Source of the DNA: Leadbetterella sp040829825
Lineage (GTDB): Bacteria; Bacteroidota; Bacteroidia; Cytophagales; Spirosomataceae
Assembly: GCF_040829825.1 (NCBI RefSeq)
Contig: NZ_JBFOLH010000011.1
Direction: 5' to 3' (one strand)
Length of the DNA stretch: 64,000 bases
In this document: piece after piece, positions 25,574 to 34,497 of the stretch
Layout of the letters: every line of letters starts with the position of its first letter
Position numbering within the stretch: position 1 is the stretch's first letter
Made by a program: the position numbers and the translations under genes
Notes under the pieces: generated by a model
The model's database searches: none
Told to the model about the DNA's origin: nothing
What the model saw: only the letters and a program-made list of their open reading frames with translations

Positions 25574-27070
25574 ATGAGTGTCAGAGTAAGATTTGCTCCC
25601 AGCCCTACGGGCCCCCTGCACATTGGCGGTGTTCGTACGGCTTTGTATAATTATCTTTTTGCCCGTAAAATGGGGGGTAAAATGCTCCTCCGGATAGAAG
25701 ATACCGACCAGACGAGGCTGGTTCCGGGTGCGCAGGACTATATCCTGGAAGCCCTGCAATGGATAGGAATAAGCATTGATGAAGGCGTGGGGTCAGGAGG
25801 AGAGCTGGGCCCGTATGTGCAGTCGGAGCGAAAAGACATCTACGCCCGCTATGCACAGGAGCTGCTGGATAAAGGACAGGCCTATTATGCTTTTGATACC
25901 CCCGAAGAGCTGGATCAGATGCGGAAAGAGCTGGAAGAGGCCAAAGTAGATAACATTTCCTACAATGCCTTTACCCGCATGAAAATGAAGAATTCGATTA
26001 CTCTGCCGGCCGGTGAAGTAAAAGCAAAGCTGGAAGCAGGAGAACCGTATGTTATCCGCCTTAAGGTGCCGCTGAAAGACGAGATCCGGTTTAAAGACCT
26101 CGTAAGAGGGTGGGTATCGGTGCATTCATCCACCATTGATGATAAAATCCTGATGAAATCTGACGGTATGCCTACTTATCACCTGGCCAATATCGTTGAC
26201 GATCACCTGATGGAAATTACCCACGTGATCCGGGGAGAAGAATGGCTGCCGTCTGCACCTTTGCACATCCTGCTATACAAGGCATTCGGATGGCAGGCGC
26301 CCGAGTTTGCCCACCTGCCGCTGCTTCTGAAACCGGAAGGCAACGGGAAGCTGAGCAAGCGCGACGGCGTACTGGGCGATTTCCCGGTTTTCCCGCTGGA
26401 GTGGAAAGATCCCGTAAGCGGTGATATCTCCCGGGGATTCCGTGAAGACGGGTATTACCCGGAAGCCGTGATGAACTTCCTGGCCCTGCTGGGCTGGAAC
26501 CCGGGCAATGACCAGGAGCTGATGAGCCGGGAAGAGCTCATTGAGCTTTTTGACATTCACAATATCCAGAAGGCCGGTGCGCGGTTTGACGTGAACAAAG
26601 CCAAATGGTTTAACCAGCAATACCTGCGGAAAAAAGAGAACGATGTGCTGGCGGCCGAGCTGGATAAGGAAATCGGTAACCCGGCGCTCTCAGCCCGTAT
26701 TGTAGAGCTGATGAAAGACCGGGTAGATTTTGTACGGGAAATGAAAGCAGGTGTGCCTTTTGTTTTTGAAGCACCGGCAGAATACGATAAAGAGGTAGCC
26801 GCTAAAAAATGGGATGACCTGGCCCGGAATGCCATGCCCGTGATTACCGCGGCACTGGCTGAAGTAACCGATTTTGCTTCGCAGCACATCCATGATGCCA
26901 TTTTCGGGCAGCTGGAAGCAGCAGGAATCAAACCGGGCAAGGTGATGCAGGCATTGCGGCTGGCCGTGACCGGTGAAGGCAAAGGCCCTGACCTGATGCT
27001 GATCATGGAAATACTGGGAAAAGAAGAAACGGTAAGAAGAATCGGCAGGGCAACAGAAGTGCTGGGATAA
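25574..27070 (+). CDS. gltX: Glutamate--tRNA ligase
   Basis: A 498-residue class I aminoacyl-tRNA synthetase. The HIGH-like motif is in FAPSPTGPLHIGGVRTALYN (residues 7-26) and the KMSKS-like motif in KLSKRDG (about residue 256). Length and C-terminal anticodon-binding helical region (LAVTGEGKGPDLM, LGKEETVRRI) are normal. It charges tRNA-Glu, and possibly tRNA-Gln if the organism uses the amidotransferase route. The gene stands alone, convergent with the DUF2200 gene 19 bp away. Confidence 0.95.
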   Translation: MSVRVRFAPSPTGPLHIGGVRTALYNYLFARKMGGKMLLRIEDTDQTRLVPGAQDYILEALQWIGISIDEGVGSGGELGPYVQSERKDIYARYAQELLDKGQAYYAFDTPEELDQMRKELEEAKVDNISYNAFTRMKMKNSITLPAGEVKAKLEAGEPYVIRLKVPLKDEIRFKDLVRGWVSVHSSTIDDKILMKSDGMPTYHLANIVDDHLMEITHVIRGEEWLPSAPLHILLYKAFGWQAPEFAHLPLLLKPEGNGKLSKRDGVLGDFPVFPLEWKDPVSGDISRGFREDGYYPEAVMNFLALLGWNPGNDQELMSREELIELFDIHNIQKAGARFDVNKAKWFNQQYLRKKENDVLAAELDKEIGNPALSARIVELMKDRVDFVREMKAGVPFVFEAPAEYDKEVAAKKWDDLARNAMPVITAALAEVTDFASQHIHDAIFGQLEAAGIKPGKVMQALRLAVTGEGKGPDLMLIMEILGKEETVRRIGRATEVLG

Positions 27071-27089
27071 GCACTGTCGCCCTGCCGGG

Positions 27090-27446
27090 CTATTGTTCTC
27101 CGCGCAGGATCTTCTCCATTTTCCGGCCTTTGGCCAGCTCGTCTACCAGCTTATCGAGGTAACGGACTTTCTGAGTCAGCGGATTTTCAATATCTTCTAC
27201 GCGGTAGCCACAGATCACGCCGGTGATCATGCGGGCATAGGGGTTTAAAGAAGCCTGCTGAAAAAAAGCCTCAAAGGTGGCTTTTTGCGTTATCTGCTCC
27301 TGCAGCCGGCGATCGTCAAAGCCCGTGAGCCATTGAATGACCCGGTCCAGCTCTTCTTTTGTTCTGCCTTTCTTTTCTACCTTCTGAATATACATGGGGT
27401 AAACCGAAGCAAAGGTCATTTTGGCTATCCGCTCGTCGTGATCCAT
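27090..27446 (-). CDS. DUF2200 family protein
   Basis: A 118-residue protein matching DUF2200: AKMTFASVYPMYIQKVEKKGRTKEELDRVIQWLTG is the conserved N-terminal block (split as KMTFASVYPMYIQKVEKKGR), and MITGVICGYRVEDIENPL is the second. The family is small, cytosolic and of unknown function. It lies 3 bp after the alcohol dehydrogenase stop and is almost certainly co-transcribed with it. Confidence 0.85.
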   Translation of the reverse strand: MDHDERIAKMTFASVYPMYIQKVEKKGRTKEELDRVIQWLTGFDDRRLQEQITQKATFEAFFQQASLNPYARMITGVICGYRVEDIENPLTQKVRYLDKLVDELAKGRKMEKILRGEQ

Positions 27447-27449
27447 GTC

Positions 27450-28505
27450 TTATTGCTTTAAGCTGCCCATATCTATTACAAAACGGTATTTTACGTCGCC
27501 TTTTAACAGGCGCTCATACGCCTCGTTGATATCCTGCATCTTAATAAGCTCTATATCGGCCGTGATGTTATGCTCACCGCAGAAATCGAGCATTTCCTGG
27601 GTTTCGGCAATGCTGCCTATAGTAGAGCCGGCAAAGTTTTTACGGGCGGGGATAAGGCTGAACGCGGCAATGGGCAGCGGATGCTCGGGCGCTCCTACCA
27701 GGGCCAGGGTGCCGTCTACCTTTAAAAGCCGCAGATAGGCGTTAACATCGTGCTGCGCTGATACACAATCCAGGATGAAATGCAGAGAAGCGGAAGCAGC
27801 CTTCATTTGTGCTTTATCGGTGGATAGAATCACGTCATCTGCCCCCAGGCGCCGGGCATCTTCGGTTTTTGAAGGAGATGTAGTGATGACCACCACATAC
27901 GCCCCCATGGCTTTGGCCAGCTTAACGCCCATGTGGCCCAGGCCGCCTATGCCTACTACGCCTACTTTACTGCCCGGCCCGATCTTCCAGTGCCTCAGCG
28001 GTGACCAGGTGGTCACTCCCGCACAGAGCAAAGGGGCTGTGGCGGCCAGGTCCAGGTTTTCAGGTACACGCAGCACAAAATCCTGGTCTACCACCACCCG
28101 CTCTGAATACCCGCCGAACGTTTGACGGTTCAGGTGCTTGTCATGCCCGTTATAGGTCTGGATATTGCCCTTTTCACAATATTGCTCGCTGCCCTGCCGG
28201 CATTGCTCGCATTCGCGGCAGCTGTCTACCATGCATCCCACAGCAGCCAGGTCGCCGGCTTTGAAGCGGGTAACATCGCTGCCCACCCGGGTAATGCGCC
28301 CTACAATCTCATGACCGGGCACATTGGGATAAACCGTACCGCGCCACTCGTTACGGGCGGTATGTAAATCAGAATGACAAACGCCGCAATACAGGATGTC
28401 TATCTCCACATCTTTTGCGGTGATCCCGCGGCGGTCAATGTACATTTGTTTCAGATCTGCCTGAGGGGCGTCTGTTCCGAAAGCTTTAACAGAATAGGTA
28501 TTCAT
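27450..28505 (-). CDS. NAD(P)-dependent zinc alcohol dehydrogenase, YahK-like
   Basis: A 351-residue medium-chain dehydrogenase. Catalytic-zinc ligands Cys43 (GVCHSD) and His65 (GHE) and the structural-zinc cysteines in CRECEQCRQGSEQYC (about 95-109) are present. The Rossmann motif GIGGLGHMGVKLAKAMGA binds the cofactor. The sequence resembles broad-specificity aldehyde reductases of the YahK/cinnamyl alcohol dehydrogenase group, usually NADPH-preferring and active in detoxifying aldehydes. DUF2200 follows in the same operon. A hairpin upstream isolates it from the fasciclin gene. Confidence 0.9.
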   Translation of the reverse strand: MNTYSVKAFGTDAPQADLKQMYIDRRGITAKDVEIDILYCGVCHSDLHTARNEWRGTVYPNVPGHEIVGRITRVGSDVTRFKAGDLAAVGCMVDSCRECEQCRQGSEQYCEKGNIQTYNGHDKHLNRQTFGGYSERVVVDQDFVLRVPENLDLAATAPLLCAGVTTWSPLRHWKIGPGSKVGVVGIGGLGHMGVKLAKAMGAYVVVITTSPSKTEDARRLGADDVILSTDKAQMKAASASLHFILDCVSAQHDVNAYLRLLKVDGTLALVGAPEHPLPIAAFSLIPARKNFAGSTIGSIAETQEMLDFCGEHNITADIELIKMQDINEAYERLLKGDVKYRFVIDMGSLKQ

Positions 28506-28642
28506 GGTTTGATAAATAAGGACTAAAATAGTCAGAATATTTCAAAAACGGGACAGAGAACAGTCTGTTTTTTCAAGGATTCTGTTCAGCAGGGTGGGGA
28601 TGAAGGCCCTTTTGCCAGGGCAACGGGCCGGTTAATTACTGA

Positions 28643-28677
28643 AAAAGCCCCGGTTTCGCGGAGAAACCAGGGCTTTT
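28643..28677 (-). terminator. Intrinsic terminator downstream of the fasciclin gene
   Basis: AAAAGCCCCGGTTTC (28643-28657) pairs with GAAACCAGGGCTTTT (28663-28677), one mismatch, 5-nt loop. On the minus strand the stem ends in a T-run, so it terminates the fasciclin message before the alcohol dehydrogenase gene. Confidence 0.8.
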
Positions 28678-28718
28678 GATCTTTTTTCAGGCATTACCCG
28701 ATGCGGCCCGGCCCGGGC

Positions 28719-29267
28719 TTACTTAGGCAGCAGAACGTCGTTGATCACATGGATAACCCCGTTTGATGTCTTAATGGTAGAGGTAATTTCACTGCCGTTT
28801 ACATAGCTTTTATCCCCGTTCCGGGTAATTTTTACTTTTCCGCCAAATACCATATCGTATTCGGCCCCGTCCTGGAGCAAAGCCCCGTCTAACACGCCCA
28901 CATAGGTGTGATAACCCAGTATGTTCGATAAATCGTCTTTTTTGTCGGGTTTCAACAGGCCTTCTACAGTACCTTTGGGCAGCTTGTCAAATGCGGCATT
29001 GGTGGGGGCAAACACCGTAAACGGACCGGCATTGCTGAGGGCATCTGCAAGGCCGGCTGCTTTAACGGCTGTTACCAGGGTGGTGAAGTCAGGGCTTTTT
29101 GCAGCTACCTGCACAATGTTCGGGTTGGATACATCATCTACCACTGCCGACTGTCCGGCATTGGTCTGGGCAGAACCCTCCGATGCAGCGGCCGTGGTTT
29201 CGGATTGATTATTGGAGCAGGCCGCTAATATAAATACGGCTGCCAGAGTAGAGATTGATTTTTTCAT
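28719..29267 (-). CDS. Fasciclin (FAS1) domain lipoprotein
   Basis: A 182-residue lipoprotein with signal MKKSISTLAAVFILAAC; the lipobox LAAC puts the lipidated residue at Cys17. After a low-complexity linker rich in Ser, Ala, Thr and Gln comes one FAS1 domain with the H1 box FTVFAPTNAAFDKLP and the H2 region SNGVIHVINDVLLP. FAS1 domains mediate adhesion or protein-protein contacts on the cell surface. Monocistronic with a clear terminator. Confidence 0.9.
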   Translation of the reverse strand: MKKSISTLAAVFILAACSNNQSETTAAASEGSAQTNAGQSAVVDDVSNPNIVQVAAKSPDFTTLVTAVKAAGLADALSNAGPFTVFAPTNAAFDKLPKGTVEGLLKPDKKDDLSNILGYHTYVGVLDGALLQDGAEYDMVFGGKVKITRNGDKSYVNGSEITSTIKTSNGVIHVINDVLLPK

Positions 29268-29352
29268 AGTACCTGTTTTTCCTACGAAATTATCTTTGAT
29301 AATTAAATAAAAATATGATCTTCCTTATCATTCTCTACTGATTTATATCATG

Positions 29353-29586
29353 TTATGCCGTCGCGACACTTCCCTTGTTTCTGACCAGGTCTTCCTGGCA
29401 GGCCAGGAGCTCCTTTTTCAGTAAAAAGTATTTCCGTGATAACAGGAAGGCATAATTGTGCAGTGCGGTATAAAGGATGCTCAGGTTATCGTTATGGTAT
29501 TCGGTTCCGTTAAAATATTCCCATGTCTGCGATGTATACTGCTCCAGGCTGTGCTTTATTTCAGGTGTTATTTCCGGTATACACAC
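29353..29586 (-). CDS. Small hypothetical protein, start uncertain
   Basis: A 77-residue reading frame starting with GTG at 29586. Its helical, Tyr/Leu-rich sequence (SILYTALHNYAFLLSRKYFLLKKELLACQEDL) looks protein-like. The frame remains open upstream of the GTG to 29682, where it meets the TAA stop of the CPBP protease gene in the same frame; no ATG occurs in that stretch, which also reads like protein (FRNLQTISPLEDQLKQEIAF). Either the gene starts at GTG, or uses an unusual start, or an original start was lost. No family recognised. Confidence 0.35.
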   Translation of the reverse strand: MCIPEITPEIKHSLEQYTSQTWEYFNGTEYHNDNLSILYTALHNYAFLLSRKYFLLKKELLACQEDLVRNKGSVATA

Positions 29587-29682
29587 GGGGTCTGATAAAA
29601 CAAATGCAATTTCCTGCTTCAGCTGATCTTCCAGCGGACTGATCGTTTGGAGGTTCCGGAATGAAACGGACCCTGTCTGCTC

Positions 29683-30393
29683 TTATTGAATAGCCTGCAG
29701 AACAGCTGGCATGGCAGATAAGATGATCAGCCAGTGAATGATAATGTTGAGATTCAGGTTTCTCAATAGCAGGAAAAGGATGCCGAAAACAATACCCCAG
29801 ACAAAATACCAGGTGCCCCAGGTAAGCTGGTAAGCCTTGATGCCGTGCTGGAAGAAAAAGGGGATGGCGGCCAGGGTCACCGCCAGCCATTTGTTTATCC
29901 CGTTGCTGACCAGCGCCCTGATGGCGAAACCCCGGTAAACCAGCTCCTCTGCCAGCCCTCCCACTAAGCCCATGAATATAAAAATGACTCTTGCCGTTGT
30001 ATCTTTGGGGCTCAGTGATACCACGGCTTTGAGCTTTTCGGGGTCTGTTGCTGCATGAGCCAGCTGGTATTCAATAAAAAATAGCAGCCCGAAAGCAAAT
30101 ACCAGGTAACCCAGGCAAAAATAAAGGGTTTTTTTGAAGGTGAAGGGGTAGCCTATTTCTGCCCACGACCAGCCTTCGCTGCGCAGTATTTTATAGATCA
30201 GGTATATCTGGATGATATACCAGCCGGTGACGATTACCCGGAATGTATCGGAAAAATCGAGCCCTGAACCGGTGATCAGCGTACGGTTTATGAGCAGTAA
30301 AGAAATAAGGGTGGCTATGGCCGGGAACCCGGTAAGAACTACAAGAATTTTTGATAACGGCATTTTAGGGCTGACATGTTCTTTTGGCATCAT
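29683..30393 (-). CDS. CPBP family intramembrane metalloprotease
   Basis: About 236 residues from the ATG at 30393 (an upstream alternative start at 30447 would add a poorly conserved extension). Six to eight membrane helices and the CPBP/Rce1 motifs are visible: GLAEELVYRGFAIRAL with the EExxxR catalytic pattern, FFFQHGIKAY with the conserved His, and a late WGIVFGILFLL segment. Such proteases cut membrane-anchored proteins; some are linked to bacteriocin self-immunity. It lies downstream of a Crp/Fnr regulator on the same strand and may be controlled by it. Confidence 0.8.
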   Translation of the reverse strand: MMPKEHVSPKMPLSKILVVLTGFPAIATLISLLLINRTLITGSGLDFSDTFRVIVTGWYIIQIYLIYKILRSEGWSWAEIGYPFTFKKTLYFCLGYLVFAFGLLFFIEYQLAHAATDPEKLKAVVSLSPKDTTARVIFIFMGLVGGLAEELVYRGFAIRALVSNGINKWLAVTLAAIPFFFQHGIKAYQLTWGTWYFVWGIVFGILFLLLRNLNLNIIIHWLIILSAMPAVLQAIQ

Positions 30394-30457
30394 TTGAAAT
30401 ATTAATGGTGCAAAAATAAATGCCTGTGATACGTCGTCGCTTACCATTTGGTAAGTC

Positions 30458-31027
30458 TCAGATTTTTTCCGCCCTGATCCTGCTCAGGCTTTGCGGGGTA
30501 ATGCCCAGGTAAGAAGCTAAATACTTGAGTTGTGTATGTTCAATTCCCTTTTTGGTTCCCATGAGCTCCAGGTACCTTTCCTTTGCCGTTTTTGTAAGCA
30601 GGTCAATTTGCTGCTGCTGCTTCGTGATAAACGAGGATTCGGCTACCAGCCTTGCCATTTTTTCTCCGTGATTTCCCGGGTTGAATGTCTGCCGGAAAAC
30701 GTGGTGCGGGATGCGGAAAACCGTGGAGTCATCAAAAAGCCTGACTTCAACAGGCGTGGGCCGTTGCAGGGTAAATGACATGAAATCAAATAAAAAGTCG
30801 CTCTCAAATGCCATATCGATACAGACAAAGTTATTCTTTTTCCAGATCAGGCAGCCACCGCTTCCTTCCATAAGGATATTAAAATACTTTTCGGTGGTGT
30901 CTGCTGCTTTCAGTACGGTTTCTTTCGGGAATTGCTTTATTTCTCCGAGCTTCCCGAAATTCTCCCATACGCCTATATCCAGCACGTGGAAGGGGTCGAA
31001 AACCTGCTTTAGGAACTTTGCGATCAT
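30458..31027 (-). CDS. Crp/Fnr family transcriptional regulator
   Basis: About 189 residues from the ATG at 31027. The N-terminal half is a cyclic-nucleotide-binding-like beta-barrel (GEIKQFPKETVLKAADTTEKYFNILMEG, split as FPKETVLK and KYFNILMEG), and the C-terminal helix-turn-helix reads THLKYLASYLGITPQSLSRIR in essence (HTQLKYLASYLGITPQSLSR). The glycine-arginine phosphate cassette of true cAMP receptors is absent, as in many Bacteroidota homologues whose ligand is unknown. Residues encoded upstream of 31027 are not family-like, so the longer frame to 31192 was rejected. Confidence 0.8.
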   Translation of the reverse strand: MIAKFLKQVFDPFHVLDIGVWENFGKLGEIKQFPKETVLKAADTTEKYFNILMEGSGGCLIWKKNNFVCIDMAFESDFLFDFMSFTLQRPTPVEVRLFDDSTVFRIPHHVFRQTFNPGNHGEKMARLVAESSFITKQQQQIDLLTKTAKERYLELMGTKKGIEHTQLKYLASYLGITPQSLSRIRAEKI

Positions 31028-31169
31028 AACGTTTCCGGTCTTAATTCTGTGGTCCTCTCTGAGAGATGGGGAGGAACCGTGTAGGTATAACTGTCCGAAC
31101 GGGTGTGTTTTTCTTTGCATCCCGCTAAATTTGAGATAAACAGGATCAGAACGAAAAGACAGAGTTGTT

Positions 31170-31553
31170 TCATTTTTTTCCGACTTTCTCAATGGGCCTG
31201 AAACGCAATGCGCTCCACGTGTCGTTGATAGAAATGGCCGTAACGGTCGTAATACCGAATTCTTCTCCTGTTACCCGAAGGGTATCCCTGTTGATATCGG
31301 TCTTGATTTTTGAAGTGCCTTTCGGGTAAGCAAACCACAAAACACTATCGGGCTCTATTTGGGCCAGTCCGTTATTTAAAAATGCCAGGTAGTCTTTTTG
31401 GCTGTTAATAAACACGAGGGTATTGCTACTCTTTTGGGTTGCATCAAACGATGTTCTGAAGCCTGTTTTTTTGAATTCAGCTTCCAGGTCAGCAGGGGCG
31501 TTCAGGATAACGCCACTGCCTTTGAACCTGAATTTTTTGATGATGTCCTGCAT
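31170..31553 (-). CDS. DUF3052-like protein
   Basis: A 127-residue protein. The blocks VLWFAYPKGTSKIKTDINRD, LRVTGEEFGITTVTAISIND and TWSALRFRP resemble DUF3052, a small cytosolic family with the conserved pattern LW..wPK..S...TD and a terminal D-TWS-L. Function unknown. It lies between the Crp/Fnr gene and the AhpD-like gene on the same strand. Confidence 0.7.
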   Translation of the reverse strand: MQDIIKKFRFKGSGVILNAPADLEAEFKKTGFRTSFDATQKSSNTLVFINSQKDYLAFLNNGLAQIEPDSVLWFAYPKGTSKIKTDINRDTLRVTGEEFGITTVTAISINDTWSALRFRPIEKVGKK

Positions 31554-31618
31554 TGTTTGTTGTTATACGGGTTAATATCACTTGCCATACCTTGAACAAT
31601 CCATGAAAAGCACACGGA

Positions 31619-32056
31619 TTAGCCTATCGGTTTTTTTGTGCTTATTGCCATCCTGTTCCACGCATTTATAGTAACTACTGCCATTATGGCCTGTGCAATA
31701 TAATTTTCATCAAGCAGTTTTACAGCTTCACGGTAGGTTTTATCGCTTAACCCGTTCTGGCTGATTAGAGTGACTTCTTCCGTTATGGCTAAAATAACTT
31801 TTTCTTCTTCGGTAAACAGCTCTGTTTCTTTCCAGGCGTTAAGCAGGAAGATACGTTGCATGGTTTCGCCTTGTTTTAATGCATCTGAAGTATGCATATT
31901 GAGGCAAAAAGCGCAGCCGTTGATCTGCGAAGCCCGTATCTTAATCAGTTCCAAATGTGTTTTTGACAGGCGGGAATTCCGCAGGAAGTCTTCTAATGCA
32001 TACATCGCCTTGTATGCACCGGGTTCGAGTTTTTGAATATCTATCCTGTTTTCCAT
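31619..32056 (-). CDS. Carboxymuconolactone decarboxylase/AhpD-like protein
   Basis: A 145-residue all-helical protein with the redox motif CAFCLNMH: Cys48, Cys51 and His55 form the CxxC...H active site of AhpD-like alkylhydroperoxidases. In the family the cysteine pair reduces peroxides or recycles a peroxiredoxin. The neighbouring OsmC gene points to a shared role in organic peroxide defence. A TACATTTG -7 element precedes the gene. Confidence 0.88.
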   Translation of the reverse strand: MENRIDIQKLEPGAYKAMYALEDFLRNSRLSKTHLELIKIRASQINGCAFCLNMHTSDALKQGETMQRIFLLNAWKETELFTEEEKVILAITEEVTLISQNGLSDKTYREAVKLLDENYIAQAIMAVVTINAWNRMAISTKKPIG

Positions 32057-32107
32057 TGTATTGTTGTTGATGACCCTTTATGCAGTGCAGTTTTCATTCT
32101 GCCTGTA

Positions 32108-32115
32108 CAAATGTA
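32108..32115 (-). promoter_or_regulatory. -7 promoter element for the AhpD-like gene
   Basis: TACATTTG on the minus strand fits TAnnTTTG, 51 bp upstream of the AhpD-like ATG and just past the OsmC stop. It suggests separate transcription from the OsmC gene. Confidence 0.4.
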
Positions 32116-32116
32116 A

Positions 32117-32665
32117 TCAATATTTGCGTTTTGTTTCCTGTACATTCAGCCCGTGACCTACCCGGCCGGGAGACTGTGCCTGATCAGAGTTTTTTTGCCT
32201 GACATCAACGGTTGGCTGATGATATACAGGGAAATTCACTGAATTGGCAATAAAGCAGAGCTCACGGGCTTTTTTATGTAATTCACGGGCCTTGTCTGCC
32301 ATAGACGGTTCTTCAACCGTTACTGCAGGATGCAGCGTAACTTCCGTGAAATGCCCGCCGCCATTTTCGGTTTCGGCCATCGTTCCCGTTGCCTGATCTG
32401 TATAGGCCGTGACAATAACCCCCGCCTCACTGCACAGATGCAGGTACCAGAGCAGGTGGCAGGCAGATAAGGAAGACAATAAGAGCTCTTCGGGGTTGTA
32501 CCTGCTTTTGTCGCCGCGAAATGCCGGGTCTGAAGAGCCCGCTATATCCTGCTTGCCATCGACCCGGATGATGTGACTGCGCTCATACGAACGGTAATCG
32601 CTTGTTCCCCGTCCGTTATTCCCCGTCCATTGAACCGTGGCCCGGTAGTGGTGTTGCTTTGTCAT
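32117..32665 (-). CDS. OsmC family peroxiredoxin-like protein
   Basis: A 182-residue protein with the OsmC pattern: RYNPEELLLSSLSACHLLWYLHLCSEAG contains the two redox cysteines Cys69 and Cys78 (split as SACHLLWYLHLC), and the C-terminal CFIANSVNFPVY block. OsmC/Ohr proteins reduce organic hydroperoxides with thiols. The extra C-terminal tail (RQKNSDQAQSPGRVGHG) is not family-typical. The ATG overlaps the ABC-F stop by 4 bp, indicating one transcript. Confidence 0.88.
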   Translation of the reverse strand: MTKQHHYRATVQWTGNNGRGTSDYRSYERSHIIRVDGKQDIAGSSDPAFRGDKSRYNPEELLLSSLSACHLLWYLHLCSEAGVIVTAYTDQATGTMAETENGGGHFTEVTLHPAVTVEEPSMADKARELHKKARELCFIANSVNFPVYHQPTVDVRQKNSDQAQSPGRVGHGLNVQETKRKY

Positions 32666-34266
32666 TGGTTTTGAGGTTGTAGTAAAATGGTTCGCTCCAC
32701 CCGTATTTGCTCCAGGAATGTCTCGTCGTGAGATATGACCAGCAATGTGCCCTGGTAGTCGTTGATGGCATTGGTCAGTATCTCTATATTCTGAATATCC
32801 AGGTTGTTGGTAGGCTCGTCAAATATAATAATATCCGGCGACTGGTTGCTGATGCTCAGGCAGCACAGCATCAAACGCATCCTTTCTCCTCCGCTTAGAG
32901 CAGCACAGGGTTTGTCCCAGTCTTCTTTTGTAAATAAAAACCGGTTCAGCCTGATTTTTATTTCATGTTCCTTCAGCGAAGAAGTATTAAACTGCTGCGC
33001 CTGCTGGTAAATGGTAAGCCGGTTGTTGATCAGGGAATAGTCCTGGTCTATGTAGATAGATTTATTTTCTGCTACGAAGGCCGTTCCGGTCCGGGGTATG
33101 AGATTTCCCAGGATCAGGTGGATCAAAGTAGTTTTGCCTGAACCGTTAGGTCCTTTGATGGCTATCCGTTCTCCGCTTACTATCTGGAAATTTAAGTTTT
33201 CAGCCCATAAACCGGTTTGATTGGCATAGCCGAAATTAAGGTTGTCCGCCCTGAAAAGAATTTTCCCCCGGTGAAGCGCGGAAGGATCAAACCCGACTTT
33301 CATTTGGTCGGTTTCCGGGAGGGAAGAACGTAATTCATGGAGCTCCTGCCGGATATTCCCGATTTTTTCGGTATGAACACTTTTCAGCTTTGCGGTGCTG
33401 TTTTCTGCCTTGTTCCGTAACGTGTTCATCATGATGCGGGCAACACCCGACCGTTCCTGCTTTCCTTTCCCCCGGCTGTCTGATTTTTGCTGACGCTCCA
33501 GGGTTTCCCGTTCCTTTTCCCGGGCCTTCTTCAACGCTTTTTCCCTGCTGTGTATATCCTGGTTGAGGGCGTCGGTCTCTGCCTGCTTTTGCTCTCTGTA
33601 AAAATCGTAATTGCCTCCGTAAACTTTAATCCCGTTCCGGCTCAATTCACAAACGGGATCGAGAAGGTTCAGTAACTTCCTGTCGTGGCTTACAACAATT
33701 AACGTGCATTTGGCAGATTGAATAAAATCATACAAAAGCTGCCTGCCCGGGCTGTCGAGGTGGTTGCTGGGCTCATCCAGCAGCACCAGCGCGGGCTCAT
33801 GAATGGAAATGCCGGCAAGAAAAACTTTTGTTTTTTGTCCGCCGCTTAACGTTCCCATTTTTTGCGACAGGTTCAGATCCGATAAATGCCAATGACGCAG
33901 TGCTTCGGCGCAGCGCTCTTCAATGGTCCAGTCGTCATTGAGCAGGGTAAAATTTTCTTCACTTGTTTTCCCGTTCAGAATTTCCCGCATAGCGTTTAGC
34001 TTGTCTTCTATCTGTAAGGCCTGTGCTATGGTGAGGTGGTCGAACTGCCCGAAAATCTGGGGAATAGAGTAGGGGGCAGCATCGAGGTGGATCTGCCCGT
34101 CGGAAGGCGGCAATTCTTTTGCTATAATTTTTAGCAAAGTAGATTTTCCCACGCCATTATTGCCGGTTAGCGCTATTTTGTCGTGATGATTAACGGTCAG
34201 GTAGAGGTCACTGAACAGTAAATCTTTATTGGGGTGTATATAGGATAAATTCCGGATAGTAAGCAT
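32662..34266 (-). CDS. ABC-F family ATP-binding protein
   Basis: A 534-residue protein with two ABC domains and no membrane helix. Domain 1: Walker A GNNGVGKS (35-42), signature LSGGQKTKVFLAG, Walker B LVLLDEPSNHLD. Domain 2: GPNGSGKTT, LSGGERMRLM, IIIFDEPTNNLD. The charged interdomain linker (about 225-300) is the P-site tRNA-interaction motif region. ABC-F proteins act on the ribosome; some protect it from antibiotics, others aid translation. Resistance type cannot be told from sequence. The OsmC gene overlaps by 4 bp downstream. A TATATTTG promoter element lies about 105 bp upstream. Confidence 0.9.
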   Translation of the reverse strand: MLTIRNLSYIHPNKDLLFSDLYLTVNHHDKIALTGNNGVGKSTLLKIIAKELPPSDGQIHLDAAPYSIPQIFGQFDHLTIAQALQIEDKLNAMREILNGKTSEENFTLLNDDWTIEERCAEALRHWHLSDLNLSQKMGTLSGGQKTKVFLAGISIHEPALVLLDEPSNHLDSPGRQLLYDFIQSAKCTLIVVSHDRKLLNLLDPVCELSRNGIKVYGGNYDFYREQKQAETDALNQDIHSREKALKKAREKERETLERQQKSDSRGKGKQERSGVARIMMNTLRNKAENSTAKLKSVHTEKIGNIRQELHELRSSLPETDQMKVGFDPSALHRGKILFRADNLNFGYANQTGLWAENLNFQIVSGERIAIKGPNGSGKTTLIHLILGNLIPRTGTAFVAENKSIYIDQDYSLINNRLTIYQQAQQFNTSSLKEHEIKIRLNRFLFTKEDWDKPCAALSGGERMRLMLCCLSISNQSPDIIIFDEPTNNLDIQNIEILTNAINDYQGTLLVISHDETFLEQIRVERTILLQPQNQ

Positions 34267-34371
34267 AATTTCTTTCTTTAAACGTTAAACCATGCCGCAA
34301 CCGCGCGGGGCTGTGGCTTTGATGGGTCTGAAAGAAATTATTTATCACATATTTTACGTATCTGGTTTCTG

Positions 34372-34379
34372 CAAATATA
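34372..34379 (-). promoter_or_regulatory. -7 promoter element for the ABC-F gene
   Basis: TATATTTG on the minus strand matches TAnnTTTG. It leaves a leader of about 100 nt before the ABC-F ATG. In that leader I found only ATG-TGA and ATG-GTT-TAA mini frames and no convincing attenuator. Confidence 0.4.
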
Positions 34380-34497
34380 CAATGCTGCTAAAGTTTTTTG
34401 TATTTACCTGCAAAGTAAATAGAGCCGGATGCCGGTTTTTTGCAAAAATAAGCATCAATTTTCGTCATTGCTCTTTATTTAACCCGGTTTTATTATT

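Noticed and set aside
28561..28640. Small gene between the fasciclin and alcohol dehydrogenase genes
   Set aside because: No start with a plausible frame; the segment contains only the terminator side and upstream region.
34267..34371. Leader peptide attenuator for the ABC-F gene
   Set aside because: Only ATG-TGA and ATG-GTT-TAA occur in the leader and no terminator/antiterminator pair could be drawn convincingly.
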